A stretch of 64,000 nt of DNA from contig NZ_CP064791.1 of assembly GCF_017094465.1 (NCBI RefSeq), positions 2,356,001 through 2,420,000 on the forward strand, read 5' to 3'. Position 1 is the stretch's first letter. Each line of letters begins with the position of its first letter. This document shows, in pieces, positions 1 through 7,825 of the stretch. Source of the DNA: Halapricum desulfuricans (GTDB taxonomy: Archaea > Halobacteriota > Halobacteria > Halobacteriales > Haloarculaceae). A model generated the notes under the pieces. The model saw only the letters and a list, made by a program, of their open reading frames with translations. It was not told the DNA's origin and did not search any database. Position numbers and translations under genes: made by a program.

Positions 1-292
1 GGTGTTCGGCGACCTGGAAAGCGTGGTAGTTGACGATTCCGGTGACGAGAATCGTCCCGGAGATGGCCTCGGGATCGAGCCGCGGGAGCCAGCGCTGGAG
101 GACGCCGACACCGTTGAGTTCGTCGCCGTCGCTCGCGGCCTGCACGTAGAGGGTCTTGCCCGTCTCGGCGCCGTTGACGACCGCTACCGGCAGCTCGATG
201 TCGGTGCCGTCGCGCGTCTCGCCGACCCACAGCCGCCCCGTGTCGATCTCGCCCGGGGCCGCACTCGCCGTGCCGAGGCTCGTCATTACCAT
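1..292 (-). CDS. Succinylglutamate desuccinylase/aspartoacylase-like protein, 5' part
   Basis: Only the first 97 codons lie in the window; the gene runs off the left edge. The visible part resembles the N-terminal zinc-peptidase fold of the AstE/AspA (M14-like) family: a short strand-rich lead, then AASDGDELNGVGVLQ where the family carries its metal site, then a core strand ending VTGIVNYHAFQ. In AstE/AspA enzymes the metal motif reads H-x-x-E; here the His position is Asp (DGDE), so metal binding may be altered, or this may be a subfamily trait. Two ATG codons fit, at 292 and 286. The substrate cannot be told from this fragment. Family assignment is moderately sure, function is not. Confidence 0.65.
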   Translation of the reverse strand, partial: MVMTSLGTASAAPGEIDTGRLWVGETRDGTDIELPVAVVNGAETGKTLYVQAASDGDELNGVGVLQRWLPRLDPEAISGTILVTGIVNYHAFQVAEH

Positions 293-417
293 AGAGAGAC
301 GGACGGACGGTCTTAGTCGATTCGATCCCGGCCGAAAAACACGCTCACCTCGCAGTGACGGGCGCGTCGGCGGTCGCGACCAGTGCGGTTTTGTCGCCCG
401 GAGCCGAACGGTCGGGC

Positions 418-675
418 GTGTCGAACGATCGCCCCGAGTCCGGCCGCGCGCGCTTTCTAGAAGCACTCGAGGTCCGCAAGCACGCGATCCGCGGGTTCGG
501 GCTCGGGATCGCCCTGACGGTCCTGGCGTACGTCCTCCTCGTCGTCCTGCCGGGCGGGGGCGAGTCGTGGATCTGGTATCTCGGACTGGGCGCGTCGCTG
601 GCGCTGTCGCTCGGCGGACTGCTCACGATGGTACTCGTGGCCGTCCAAGCGCGCAGACTCGCGAAAGAGCTGTGA
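418..675 (+). CDS. Small two-helix membrane protein, haloarchaeal
   Basis: An 85-residue protein with a short charged N-terminus (starting MSNDRPES), then two hydrophobic segments at about residues 24-45 and 53-75, and a short basic tail ARRLAKEL. I chose the GTG at 418 because the sequence from there has the usual acidic/polar haloarchaeal N-terminus; an in-frame GTG at 355 would add 21 residues. It resembles small haloarchaeal membrane families of the DUF7536 sort, from memory only. It converges on the PhoU/TrkA-C gene with a 9-base gap. No function can be assigned. Confidence 0.6.
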   Translation: MSNDRPESGRARFLEALEVRKHAIRGFGLGIALTVLAYVLLVVLPGGGESWIWYLGLGASLALSLGGLLTMVLVAVQARRLAKEL

Positions 676-684
676 TCCAGCCGC

Positions 685-1899
685 TCAGCCGACGAGTTCG
701 GCCAGTCGATCGGCCCCGGTGCGAGTCCCCTTCGCGAGGAGGATGTCACCGGGTTCGATTTCGGTCGTCGCCCCCGGAGAGATGACCCAGTCGCCGCCCT
801 CAAGGCCGGTGCGGCGGCTCTCGCGGTCGGGGTGTCGAACCGCGATGACGCGCATTCCCGTCTCGGTTTTGACCGCCACCTCGCCGAGGGTCCGCCCCGC
901 CAGGCCGCTGTCGGGGTCGACAGTCGCGCGGACGATCACCTCGTCGCTCTCCTCGACGGCCGCCGCGACGACGGGGTGGGTGCCGATCCCGCGGAGGACG
1001 CCCTCGCTGATCTCCAGGGCGGCGTCGGAGATGACCTCCGTCGAACGGGCAAGTTGCACGAGTCCCCGCAGATCGACCGGATCGTCGACGCGGCTGGCCG
1101 CCCGGAGCACCCAGGCCTCGAAGCGCGATTGCAGGGCGTCGACCTCGGCTTCCAGTTCGAGGACTTCCTCGGCGACGGGTTTGCTGTCGAACAGGACCGA
1201 CCCGTAGGCCAGATCGACCGCGAGTTCGCTCATATTCTTCATCAGGACGATCGAATCGACCGCCCGCTCCAGGTCCGAGGAGTCGCGTTCGGGAGGGTCC
1301 GGCGGGACGTATTCCTCGCCGGTCAGCGTCTCGTAGACCTCCGTGAGTCCGTCGCGCGGACCGCGAAGCAGCGCGACGTCCTCGGCCCGGACGGTCGTCT
1401 CGGGGCCGGGGTTGAGCAGCCACTCGCCGTCCCGGCGGATCGCGATCACGCGGACGCCGGTCTCGGTCTCTAAGGTGATCTCGCCCAGCGTCCGCTCGGC
1501 GTAGGCCGACCCGAGGGCGACCGTCGCGCGCTCGACAGACTCGACGGCCTCGGGCAGGGCGGCCCGCATCGCCTCCGGGAGGCCGATGTCCTCCAGGACG
1601 ACCTTCGCGATGTCGCCGGCGGCGTCGCTGATCTTCTCGGCGGCCCCGACCACGCCGAGCACGGGCGCGAGCGACTCGGCGTCCTCGGGGCTGCGCGCGG
1701 CCATCAGCAGACTCATCCGCGCCTGTAGGTGCAGCACTTCCATCTGGGATTCCAGATCGAGCACCTCCTCGGCGATGTCGTCGCTGCCCAAAAGCACCGC
1801 CGAATACGAGAGGTCGATCAGCAACTCGGCGGTGTCTTTCATCTCGGCCAGCACGTCCTTGACGCTGACCGGTTCGTAGGCCACCCTGTCCTCGTCCAT
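685..1899 (-). CDS. Tandem PhoU/TrkA-C domain protein, potassium transport regulator-like
   Basis: A 404-residue soluble acidic protein made of two similar halves. Each half has a helical PhoU-like region (about 10-110 and 215-320) followed by a TrkA-C (RCK_C) fold (about 125-195 and 325-400). The TrkA-C parts share the sequence RTLGEI/RTLGEV, then TGVRVIAI/TGMRVIAV, then a GD/ED-x-LL element. TrkA-C domains bind small ligands such as cyclic dinucleotides or nucleotides in K+ channels and transporters. No membrane segment or NAD-binding RCK_N domain is present, so this is probably a regulatory subunit acting with a channel or transporter encoded elsewhere. The duplication is clear; the partner is unknown. 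Confidence 0.8.
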   Translation of the reverse strand: MDEDRVAYEPVSVKDVLAEMKDTAELLIDLSYSAVLLGSDDIAEEVLDLESQMEVLHLQARMSLLMAARSPEDAESLAPVLGVVGAAEKISDAAGDIAKVVLEDIGLPEAMRAALPEAVESVERATVALGSAYAERTLGEITLETETGVRVIAIRRDGEWLLNPGPETTVRAEDVALLRGPRDGLTEVYETLTGEEYVPPDPPERDSSDLERAVDSIVLMKNMSELAVDLAYGSVLFDSKPVAEEVLELEAEVDALQSRFEAWVLRAASRVDDPVDLRGLVQLARSTEVISDAALEISEGVLRGIGTHPVVAAAVEESDEVIVRATVDPDSGLAGRTLGEVAVKTETGMRVIAVRHPDRESRRTGLEGGDWVISPGATTEIEPGDILLAKGTRTGADRLAELVG

Positions 1900-2026
1900 A
1901 CCCGGTCAGTTCGCGGGCCGCCGGAAAAAGCGTTCCCCAGAGGATGGGAAGCCACCACGGCGGTCGCACGTGCCAGCACCTCCCGCGGAACGCTTTTGCG
2001 ACCGAGACACGTACAGTCGGGCAACA

Positions 2027-2470
2027 ATGGGAATCGGCGGCTCGGATATGTACCGACAGCAGATCCTCGATCACTACAAGAATCCCCGCAATTACGGGGA
2101 GATCGAGGACGCGACGTTCACCCACGTCGGGGAGAACCAGTCCTGTGGCGACACGATCAAGATGGACGTGGTGCTCGACGACGACGAGGAGACCATCGAG
2201 GCGGTGGCCTTCCGCGGCGACGGCTGCGCGATCAGCCAGGCCTCGGCCTCGATGCTCAGCGAACGACTGCCGGGCACCTCCATCGAGGAACTGCGGGAGA
2301 TGGACCGGGACGACATCATCGACATGCTCGGGGTCGAGATCTCGCCGATGCGTGTGAAATGCGCCGTGCTGGCCGAGAAAGTCGCTCAGGACGGTGCGGA
2401 GATCTACCTCGGCGAGAAAGATCTTGAGACGACCCAAACCGAGGGCGACGATCCGGACGTCCCCGAGTAA
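2027..2470 (+). CDS. sufU: SufU/IscU-type Fe-S cluster assembly protein
   Basis: A 147-residue SufU/IscU-like protein that accepts sulfur from a cysteine desulfurase during Fe-S cluster assembly. The three expected cysteines are visible: C40 in NQSCGD (with D42), C67 in DGCAIS and C112 in VKCAVL; the SufU-type N-terminus YRQQILDHYKNPRNYG is intact. I chose ATG 2027 because a TATA-like CTTTTGC lies about 30 bases upstream (near 1992); ATG 2048 is a shorter option. The matching desulfurase sufS is about 38 kb away at 39916-41160, so the pair is not an operon here. The last codons and stop are copied downstream (see the repeat entries). Confidence 0.93.
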   Translation: MGIGGSDMYRQQILDHYKNPRNYGEIEDATFTHVGENQSCGDTIKMDVVLDDDEETIEAVAFRGDGCAISQASASMLSERLPGTSIEELREMDRDDIIDMLGVEISPMRVKCAVLAEKVAQDGAEIYLGEKDLETTQTEGDDPDVPE

Positions 2471-2490
2471 TAGGACCGCTGGCGACGCCG
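2411..2490 (+). repeat. Direct repeat copy 1: 3' end of sufU
   Basis: This 80-base stretch includes the last 19 codons of sufU, its stop and 20 bases beyond. It recurs at 2591-2670 with one mismatch (position 2413 C, 2593 T); 2414-2490 and 2594-2670 are identical over 77 bases. Copy spacing is exactly 180 bases. Confidence 0.97.
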
Positions 2491-2517
2491 ACGGCGAGCC
2501 AGCGGGTCGTTTTATAC

Positions 2518-2590
2518 TAAATTTTGCGACGAGTGGTTCCCGCAGTGAGCGGCGTCGCCGCGAGCGAGGAAACCCGAGGAGTGAAATTTA
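2518..2590. repeat. Imperfect palindromic element between the two sufU-tail copies
   Basis: The spacer between the direct repeats has matching ends, TAAATTT at 2518-2524 and AAATTTA at 2584-2590, and a core palindrome GCGGCG-T-CGCCGC. The arms between them are partly complementary (GGTTCCC near the left, GGAAACC near the right). This gives one long imperfect hairpin of about 73 bases, of the size of a REP or MITE-like palindromic unit. No transposase is nearby. It lies between convergent genes, so it could also act as a terminator. Confidence 0.6.
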
Positions 2591-2670
2591 GGTGAGAAAG
2601 ATCTTGAGACGACCCAAACCGAGGGCGACGATCCGGACGTCCCCGAGTAATAGGACCGCTGGCGACGCCG
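2591..2670 (+). repeat. Direct repeat copy 2: detached sufU tail
   Basis: Second copy of the sufU 3' end, lying outside any gene. It has no in-frame connection to sufU because the sufU stop at 2468-2470 precedes it, and it appears non-coding. The near-perfect identity suggests a recent duplication or continuing gene conversion. Confidence 0.95.
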
Positions 2671-2689
2671 GCAACGGTCGCCCGGCAGA

Positions 2690-3070
2690 CTACTCCTCTG
2701 GAGCGGTCACGACCGTCTGTTCGTCCTCACCGTGTTCGATCGCCACGCTGTGGCGGGTGTGGCGGGCGTGGGTCTCTGCCCACCGCTTGGCGGCGCTTTC
2801 TTCGAGACGTTCGACGGTTTCTGGACACTGGCGGCAACTCGCCTGCCAGGTCGCGATCCCGTCGGGGTAATGACCCGTGTGTCGGTGGTGATCCAGCGCG
2901 AACTGCTGAACCGCCTGATTGCCGACGGCCAGCTCCGTCAGTTCGTACTCCAGGTCCCAGGCGCGATCGCAGCGCTCGCAAGTGATCGTCGGCGTGTCGT
3001 CGACCTCGCCCGGCCCGAGAGCGTCGTCGCGTGGCGGTCGGTCGGGGTCGCGTCGGTCTCGGTCGTCCAT
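2690..3070 (-). CDS. Small protein with two CxxC...HxxH zinc-finger-like motifs
   Basis: A 126-residue acidic protein with no family I can name firmly. It has two similar metal-site patterns: C31-x2-C34 followed by HHRHTGH at 61-67, and C79-x2-C82 followed by HARHTRH at 101-107. The repeated HxRHTxH block makes a tandem pair of C2H2-like zinc sites likely. ATG 3070 is preferred to the in-frame GTG at 3073. The N-terminal 25 residues are rich in Asp, Arg and Pro and probably disordered. The protein may bind nucleic acid or protein, but nothing here shows which. Confidence 0.7.
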   Translation of the reverse strand: MDDRDRRDPDRPPRDDALGPGEVDDTPTITCERCDRAWDLEYELTELAVGNQAVQQFALDHHRHTGHYPDGIATWQASCRQCPETVERLEESAAKRWAETHARHTRHSVAIEHGEDEQTVVTAPEE

Positions 3071-3145
3071 CACCCTGCGATTTGGGCTCCCTGAAGAAAG
3101 AGTCTACTGACTATCCGAACCGAAACAGACAGACAACCGACCGTA

Positions 3146-5668
3146 TCAGTCCTGAGGGAGGGCCGTCTCCTCGGGGGCCAGCGTCACGGCTTCCGGGCTG
3201 TAGCGCTCCCACAGGACCAGCAGACTCGGCAGGACCAGCAAGCTCACCAGGAAGGCAGTGAGCAATGCGATCACGACGATCGAGCCGAAACTCTGCAGTT
3301 GCGGGTGTGGCACGAGCGCGATCGTCGCGAACGCTCCCGCTGAGGTCAGTGTACTGCCGAGCAACGCGCCGCCGGTGCCGGTGACCGCGGCCTCGAGGGC
3401 CTGGACAGCTGTCTTGCCCTCGCGGCGCTCGTCGGCGAAGCGATCGCCGATGTGGATGTTGTAGTCGACGCCCAGCCCGATGACGAGGCTCATCAGCAAC
3501 GCTGTCAACAGCGTCAGCGGGATCGACAGCAGGTACATCCCGCCGATCACCAGCCCGAGGACGAGCGCGATCGGGACGGCGACGACGAGACCCAGCGTCG
3601 CACTGCCGTGCATCACCCGGAAGGCGATCGCCATCGTCAGCGCGATCGCCGCCAGCGCGAGCGCCATCGTCTGGAGGATCCCACCGACGATCGAATCCAG
3701 GACGGCCACGTTGATGGCCAGTGAGCCGACGACGGTCGCCGTCCGATCGCCGCCGTCCATGCGAGCCGCGCCGGCTTCGAGGTCGGCGACGGTCTCGTCC
3801 GCATCGGCGTAGCCGCCGTCGAGCGTCACGCGAACGAGCATCGATCGGTACTCGCCGTCAGTGCGTTCGAGCACCCGGCTCGCGATGTCGCTGTCGGCCT
3901 CGTAGAAGGCGTCGTAGACGGTTTCGAGGTCACGATCCGGCAGCCCGTCGCCGTTCGTGTCTCGCGTGTCGGCTTCGAAGACCGCCCGGAACGCCGGATC
4001 GCGCTGGGCGACGGCCCGCATCGCCGTGACCGGTGAGGTAACCGATTGGACGCCGGGCTGTTCGAGCAGGACGCCCCGTTCCTCGATCGTGTCGACGCCC
4101 GCCTGGAGATCGGTCAGCGTCCCGTTGGCCGTCACGTCACCTTCGAGCAGGATGCGTTCCTGGATCGCGTCGTCGGCGGTCGCCGGCTGATAGACATCCT
4201 GGACGTGGTTCAACTGCTCGGCGACGGGATGGGGTTCCCAGCCGACTGGGTCCGGAAGCTGTTGTTTCCACTCCGCAACCTCGCCGTCCGGTTGCTGGAA
4301 GCTCTCCTCGTCCAGATCGGACCAGGCCGCCGCGCCGAGCGATCCGACGACGATCGCAACGACCAGCACGACCGGCGCGCCGCGGCGGGCGAGATCGACC
4401 GTTCGCGAGAGGATCGGTCGCAGGAACCGACCGTGGCCCAGCGCCCGCTTCCGTCGGCTCCAGCCGATGCGTTCGAACAGGCCGTCGATGCTGATCTTCA
4501 GCGCCGGCACGACGGTGACGAACAGCAGCAGCGACGCGATGACACCGAGCGTGATCGAGACCCCGAGATCGCGGATCTGCCCGAGCGGGTTGACCACGTT
4601 CGAGAGGAAGCCGATCGCGGCGGTGACAGTCACCAGCACGAGCGCGGTCGCGACGAGTTTGACGCCGCGGTTCATCGGCTCGCGGATCCCCTCCTCGACG
4701 CCGCGTTGCTCGCGATATCGGTTGAAGACGTGGAAGCCGAAGTCGATACTCAGCCCAGTCACGAGGACGACCGGGACGATGCTGACCAGCCCCGCGGAGA
4801 CGCCGAGCCACCCGAGCAGGCCGAACATCCACAGCACCGACAGGATCACACCGGTCATCCCGACGACGATATCGACCAGATCCCGATACGTGAACGCGAG
4901 CACGCCCAAGATCAACACCAGTGCGGCCGGCAGCACCAGCCAGACGATCTCCCCGAAGAAGTGGCTGTTGTACGCGTTGTAGGCGAACTGGTTCAACACG
5001 AACAGCCCGCTGTCGGAGTGGGCCTGTGCGGTGTCGTAGAGCGCCGCATCGACGGCATCGCCGGCCGTTGCCGATCCGGCCGTCGCGTTGAGCACGACGA
5101 GCAGCCGACGGTCGGTCGCGGCCGTCTCCCCGGGCTCGTGACCGGCAGGCAACAGCCGGAGTGCCTGTGGATTGTTCGCGAGCGTCGACTCGATCTGCGA
5201 CTCGACTGTCTCCGGATCTGCACGATCAAGGGCGGCGATCTGTTCGTCGATCGACGCGTTTCGGTCGTCGACAAGCGCCACCGCGACCATGTTCGCGATG
5301 TCGACGATTCCGTCCTCGTGTAGTACTGTGGCGACAGAGGCGTTGGCACGGATGTCCTGCTGGTATCGCAGCGTCGCCAGCAGCGAGGATTTCGAGAGGA
5401 CGTCCCCCTCTTGCTGGCGGACGTACACCGTCGCAACCGTCCGATTCGAGTCGTTCCGGGAGGTGTCGTAGTTGGCCGCGACGTAATTCGCCTTCTGGAC
5501 GCGGTCGATGTCCTCAAACGCCGACGCGTCCGCCCCGGCCTGGCTCGCCGTATCGAGCATCGGGATACCCGCCAGCACGACCGCCGAAACGACGACCATC
5601 ACCACCAGCGTGAGTCGATTGTGTTCTGTAACGAGATCGACCGCTTTCGCTAACCCCTCACGTAGCAT
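3146..5668 (-). CDS. RND/MMPL-family transporter
   Basis: About 840 residues, in the archaeal branch of the RND superfamily (MMPL/HAE3-like). The order is one N-terminal membrane helix (RLTLVVMVVVSAVV), a large outside domain of about 200 residues, a helix bundle containing the GLSIDFGFHVFNRYRE segment, a second helix, a second outside domain, and a second bundle with the matching IGLGVDYNIHIGDRF segment. The paired Asp motifs are those used for proton coupling in this family; the cargo (lipids, hopanoids, drugs) is unknown. A minus-strand TATA at 5698-5703 would start RNA near 5674, so I prefer ATG 5668 over the longer start at 5686. It stands alone as a transcription unit. Confidence 0.88.
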   Translation of the reverse strand: MLREGLAKAVDLVTEHNRLTLVVMVVVSAVVLAGIPMLDTASQAGADASAFEDIDRVQKANYVAANYDTSRNDSNRTVATVYVRQQEGDVLSKSSLLATLRYQQDIRANASVATVLHEDGIVDIANMVAVALVDDRNASIDEQIAALDRADPETVESQIESTLANNPQALRLLPAGHEPGETAATDRRLLVVLNATAGSATAGDAVDAALYDTAQAHSDSGLFVLNQFAYNAYNSHFFGEIVWLVLPAALVLILGVLAFTYRDLVDIVVGMTGVILSVLWMFGLLGWLGVSAGLVSIVPVVLVTGLSIDFGFHVFNRYREQRGVEEGIREPMNRGVKLVATALVLVTVTAAIGFLSNVVNPLGQIRDLGVSITLGVIASLLLFVTVVPALKISIDGLFERIGWSRRKRALGHGRFLRPILSRTVDLARRGAPVVLVVAIVVGSLGAAAWSDLDEESFQQPDGEVAEWKQQLPDPVGWEPHPVAEQLNHVQDVYQPATADDAIQERILLEGDVTANGTLTDLQAGVDTIEERGVLLEQPGVQSVTSPVTAMRAVAQRDPAFRAVFEADTRDTNGDGLPDRDLETVYDAFYEADSDIASRVLERTDGEYRSMLVRVTLDGGYADADETVADLEAGAARMDGGDRTATVVGSLAINVAVLDSIVGGILQTMALALAAIALTMAIAFRVMHGSATLGLVVAVPIALVLGLVIGGMYLLSIPLTLLTALLMSLVIGLGVDYNIHIGDRFADERREGKTAVQALEAAVTGTGGALLGSTLTSAGAFATIALVPHPQLQSFGSIVVIALLTAFLVSLLVLPSLLVLWERYSPEAVTLAPEETALPQD

Positions 5669-5697
5669 TCCTGTCAGTGTGTTCACCTACCGGACAC

Positions 5698-5703
5698 ATA
5701 TAG
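5698..5703 (-). promoter_or_regulatory. TATA box for the RND transporter gene
   Basis: On the minus strand this reads TATATG within CCTATATGTG. The expected start of transcription about 26 bases downstream is near 5674, giving a nearly leaderless message for ATG 5668. Confidence 0.5.
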
Positions 5704-5771
5704 GTCCTGTATGGACAAACAGCGATGGGCGTCTCAAAAGGGTTTATACCCGGCTAATCGGCCAGGAGGCC

Positions 5772-7763
5772 CTACGCCAGGAAGACGTGTCGCGGTGTAT
5801 CGGCGAGGACCTCCCGGCCCCACTGGACGGTCTCGCGGAAGTCATCCGACCGGAAGAACGTCATCGCGTCCTCGCGGGAGTCCCACTGCGAGGCGATGAA
5901 CATGTCGTTCTCGTCGTCGTCGTTGACCAACAGTGCGGTCTCGCGGTGGCCGTCCATCGTCGCGAGTTGCTCTCCGACGGTTCCGAAGGTCTCGACGAAC
6001 TCCTCGCGGTAGTCGGGCTTGACCGTGTAGAACATCCCCATCGTCCCGAAGCCGTCGCCCTCGCCCGCCTTCCGGACGACGCCGGGGACCGCCTCCAGGT
6101 CGTCGCTCGCCGCCTGGGCCGCGTCCTCGTCGGCCCAGAGGCTGACGACGGCCGCGATCTCGCTGTCGGGGTCGTCGTAGACGGCCGTCTTGACGTGGTC
6201 CTCGCCCTCGAAGGCCCCGCGGAGTTCCTCAACAGTCGGTCGAAGCCGGTCGAGATCCGCCTCGGAGTAGACCACGAGCGCGTAGACGTCCTCGCCGTGA
6301 GGCTGGCCGGCGTAGATGTCCTGGTCGGCCAGTCGCGACCGGATGTCGCTGTCCCCGTCCGTCCCGGCCGGTTCGCTCGCGCCGTCGGCGTCGCCGGCGC
6401 CCGCCCAGCCGCGCGCGCCGGTGTTGACGCCGTCGAGATCGGTCAGGAATCCCGAGGCCGTCTGGGCGGCGTCGTCGGTTTCCCAGAGACTCACCAGGAA
6501 GGTGTGCCCGCCGCTCGCGCGGACCGCCGTCGTGACGTGGGTGTCGTAGTGATCGAAGTTCGAGGCCAGCCCCTCGACATCCTCCGCCAGCTCAGCGGCG
6601 TCGCGGTCGGTCTCGAAGACGAGCGCGTACGTGCGGCCTGCGTAGTCCTCACCCTCATAGAGCCCGGCTTTGCCGAGGCGAGCGTTCATCCCGTCGATCT
6701 CGGCGATCGCCTCGCTCCAGGAGTCGGTCGTCGTCGGCCGACCGCCGCCGGTACTGGGATGGCTGTCCCCCTCGTCCGTGTCGTCGCCCGAGTGCTCGGC
6801 GTCGCCGTGGGGATGGCCGCCGCCAGCATCGGACTCGCCGTGTGGGTGATCGCCGCCATCGTCGTGTGGATGTCCACTGCCGTCGTGCCCGTGGCCCTCG
6901 TCTGCCGCGGCATCCTCGGGCGTCGCTGGCGGCTGGTCGTGCGCCGGCTGCCCACTGGTGTCGTCCCAGGGCGTCGAAAGGGGGTCGCCGGCCAGCAGCG
7001 CGTCCAGGTCCGCGGGGTCGAAGCGCCGGCCGATCCAGAAGGGGCCGAACTCGGCGAACTTCGAGGAGGAGGGGTCAAAGCGCATCTCATAGAGGAGGTC
7101 CTTCACGTCGGTCATATCGTCGGCGTACAGCGTGACGCCCCACTCCCAGTCGTCCATACCGATCGCGCCGGTGATCATCTGGGTCACTTTGCCGGCGTAC
7201 TCGCGGCCGACCTCGCCGTGGGCGTCCATGTGCTCGGCCCGCTCTTCGAATGGGAGGTCGTACCAGTTGTACTCGGGGTCGCGGCGCTTGTCCATCGGGT
7301 AGAAACAGACGTGTTCTTTCTCGGGGATCTCGGGGTACAGCCGCGAGCGCATGTATCGTGCCAGTCCCGAGTCGTCGTCGAGATCGCCCTCGATGAACTC
7401 CCGGCCGCGTTCGGAGTAACCCGACGCCTCGGTCACGGAGACGAACGACCGATCCCGTTTGGTGAACGTCGCCAGCGCCGTGCGCTCGAATCGCCGCTCG
7501 AGGTCGTCGAGATCCGCGAGCGTCGGCCGCATGTGGACGAGCATGAGATCGCCCTTGTGTCCCAGCATCGAGACGACCATCGAATCTCCCTCGTCGTCTT
7601 CGACAGTCGTAGCCGACTGGAGAAATTCGATGCCCTCCTCGATAGCCCGATCGCGGGTGCGCTGGGATGCCTCGTTCCAGGCCGCCCAGTCGATCGTCCG
7701 AACGTCGTGTAGCACGTACCACCCTTCCGCCGTCGGGGGCGCGTCCCGTCGCTCCGTGGTCAT
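5772..7763 (-). CDS. pitA: PitA-like heme protein: chlorite dismutase/HemQ domain, His-rich linker, two repeat modules, monooxygenase domain
   Basis: A 663-residue fusion. Residues 10-258 form a chlorite-dismutase/HemQ (coproheme decarboxylase) domain: YPMDKRR at 155-161 carries the catalytic Tyr (Y155), NWYDL follows, and AHGEVGREYAGKV holds the probable heme-ligand His (H182). Residues 290-336 are a linker with ten His in Gly/Asp/Pro context. Residues 355-447 and 473-563 are two copies of one module (YALVFETD.../YALVVYSE..., then FLVSLWETDDAAQ/AVVSLWADEDAAQ). Residues 566-663 are an antibiotic-biosynthesis-monooxygenase (ABM) fold ending in the Trp-rich IASQWDSREDA region. Haloferax PitA has the Cld and ABM parts. 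The likely role is decarboxylation of coproheme to heme b. Confidence 0.88.
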   Translation of the reverse strand: MTTERRDAPPTAEGWYVLHDVRTIDWAAWNEASQRTRDRAIEEGIEFLQSATTVEDDEGDSMVVSMLGHKGDLMLVHMRPTLADLDDLERRFERTALATFTKRDRSFVSVTEASGYSERGREFIEGDLDDDSGLARYMRSRLYPEIPEKEHVCFYPMDKRRDPEYNWYDLPFEERAEHMDAHGEVGREYAGKVTQMITGAIGMDDWEWGVTLYADDMTDVKDLLYEMRFDPSSSKFAEFGPFWIGRRFDPADLDALLAGDPLSTPWDDTSGQPAHDQPPATPEDAAADEGHGHDGSGHPHDDGGDHPHGESDAGGGHPHGDAEHSGDDTDEGDSHPSTGGGRPTTTDSWSEAIAEIDGMNARLGKAGLYEGEDYAGRTYALVFETDRDAAELAEDVEGLASNFDHYDTHVTTAVRASGGHTFLVSLWETDDAAQTASGFLTDLDGVNTGARGWAGAGDADGASEPAGTDGDSDIRSRLADQDIYAGQPHGEDVYALVVYSEADLDRLRPTVEELRGAFEGEDHVKTAVYDDPDSEIAAVVSLWADEDAAQAASDDLEAVPGVVRKAGEGDGFGTMGMFYTVKPDYREEFVETFGTVGEQLATMDGHRETALLVNDDDENDMFIASQWDSREDAMTFFRSDDFRETVQWGREVLADTPRHVFLA

Positions 7764-7825
7764 CGTTGCCCGCTCTTGGTGCGAGAGCGTAAGGAACCTT
7801 GCCCTTCAGGAAACGGGCGCTGTCT

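Noticed and set aside
800-2437. 545-codon minus-strand open frame across the PhoU/TrkA-C and sufU region
   Set aside because: It overlaps two well supported genes in other frames and its Arg/Gly/Pro-rich translation is typical of a high-GC shadow frame.
5508-7712. 734-codon plus-strand open frame opposite the PitA-like gene
   Set aside because: Long open frames on the opposite strand are expected from GC-rich codon bias; it is antisense to a gene with recognisable catalytic residues.
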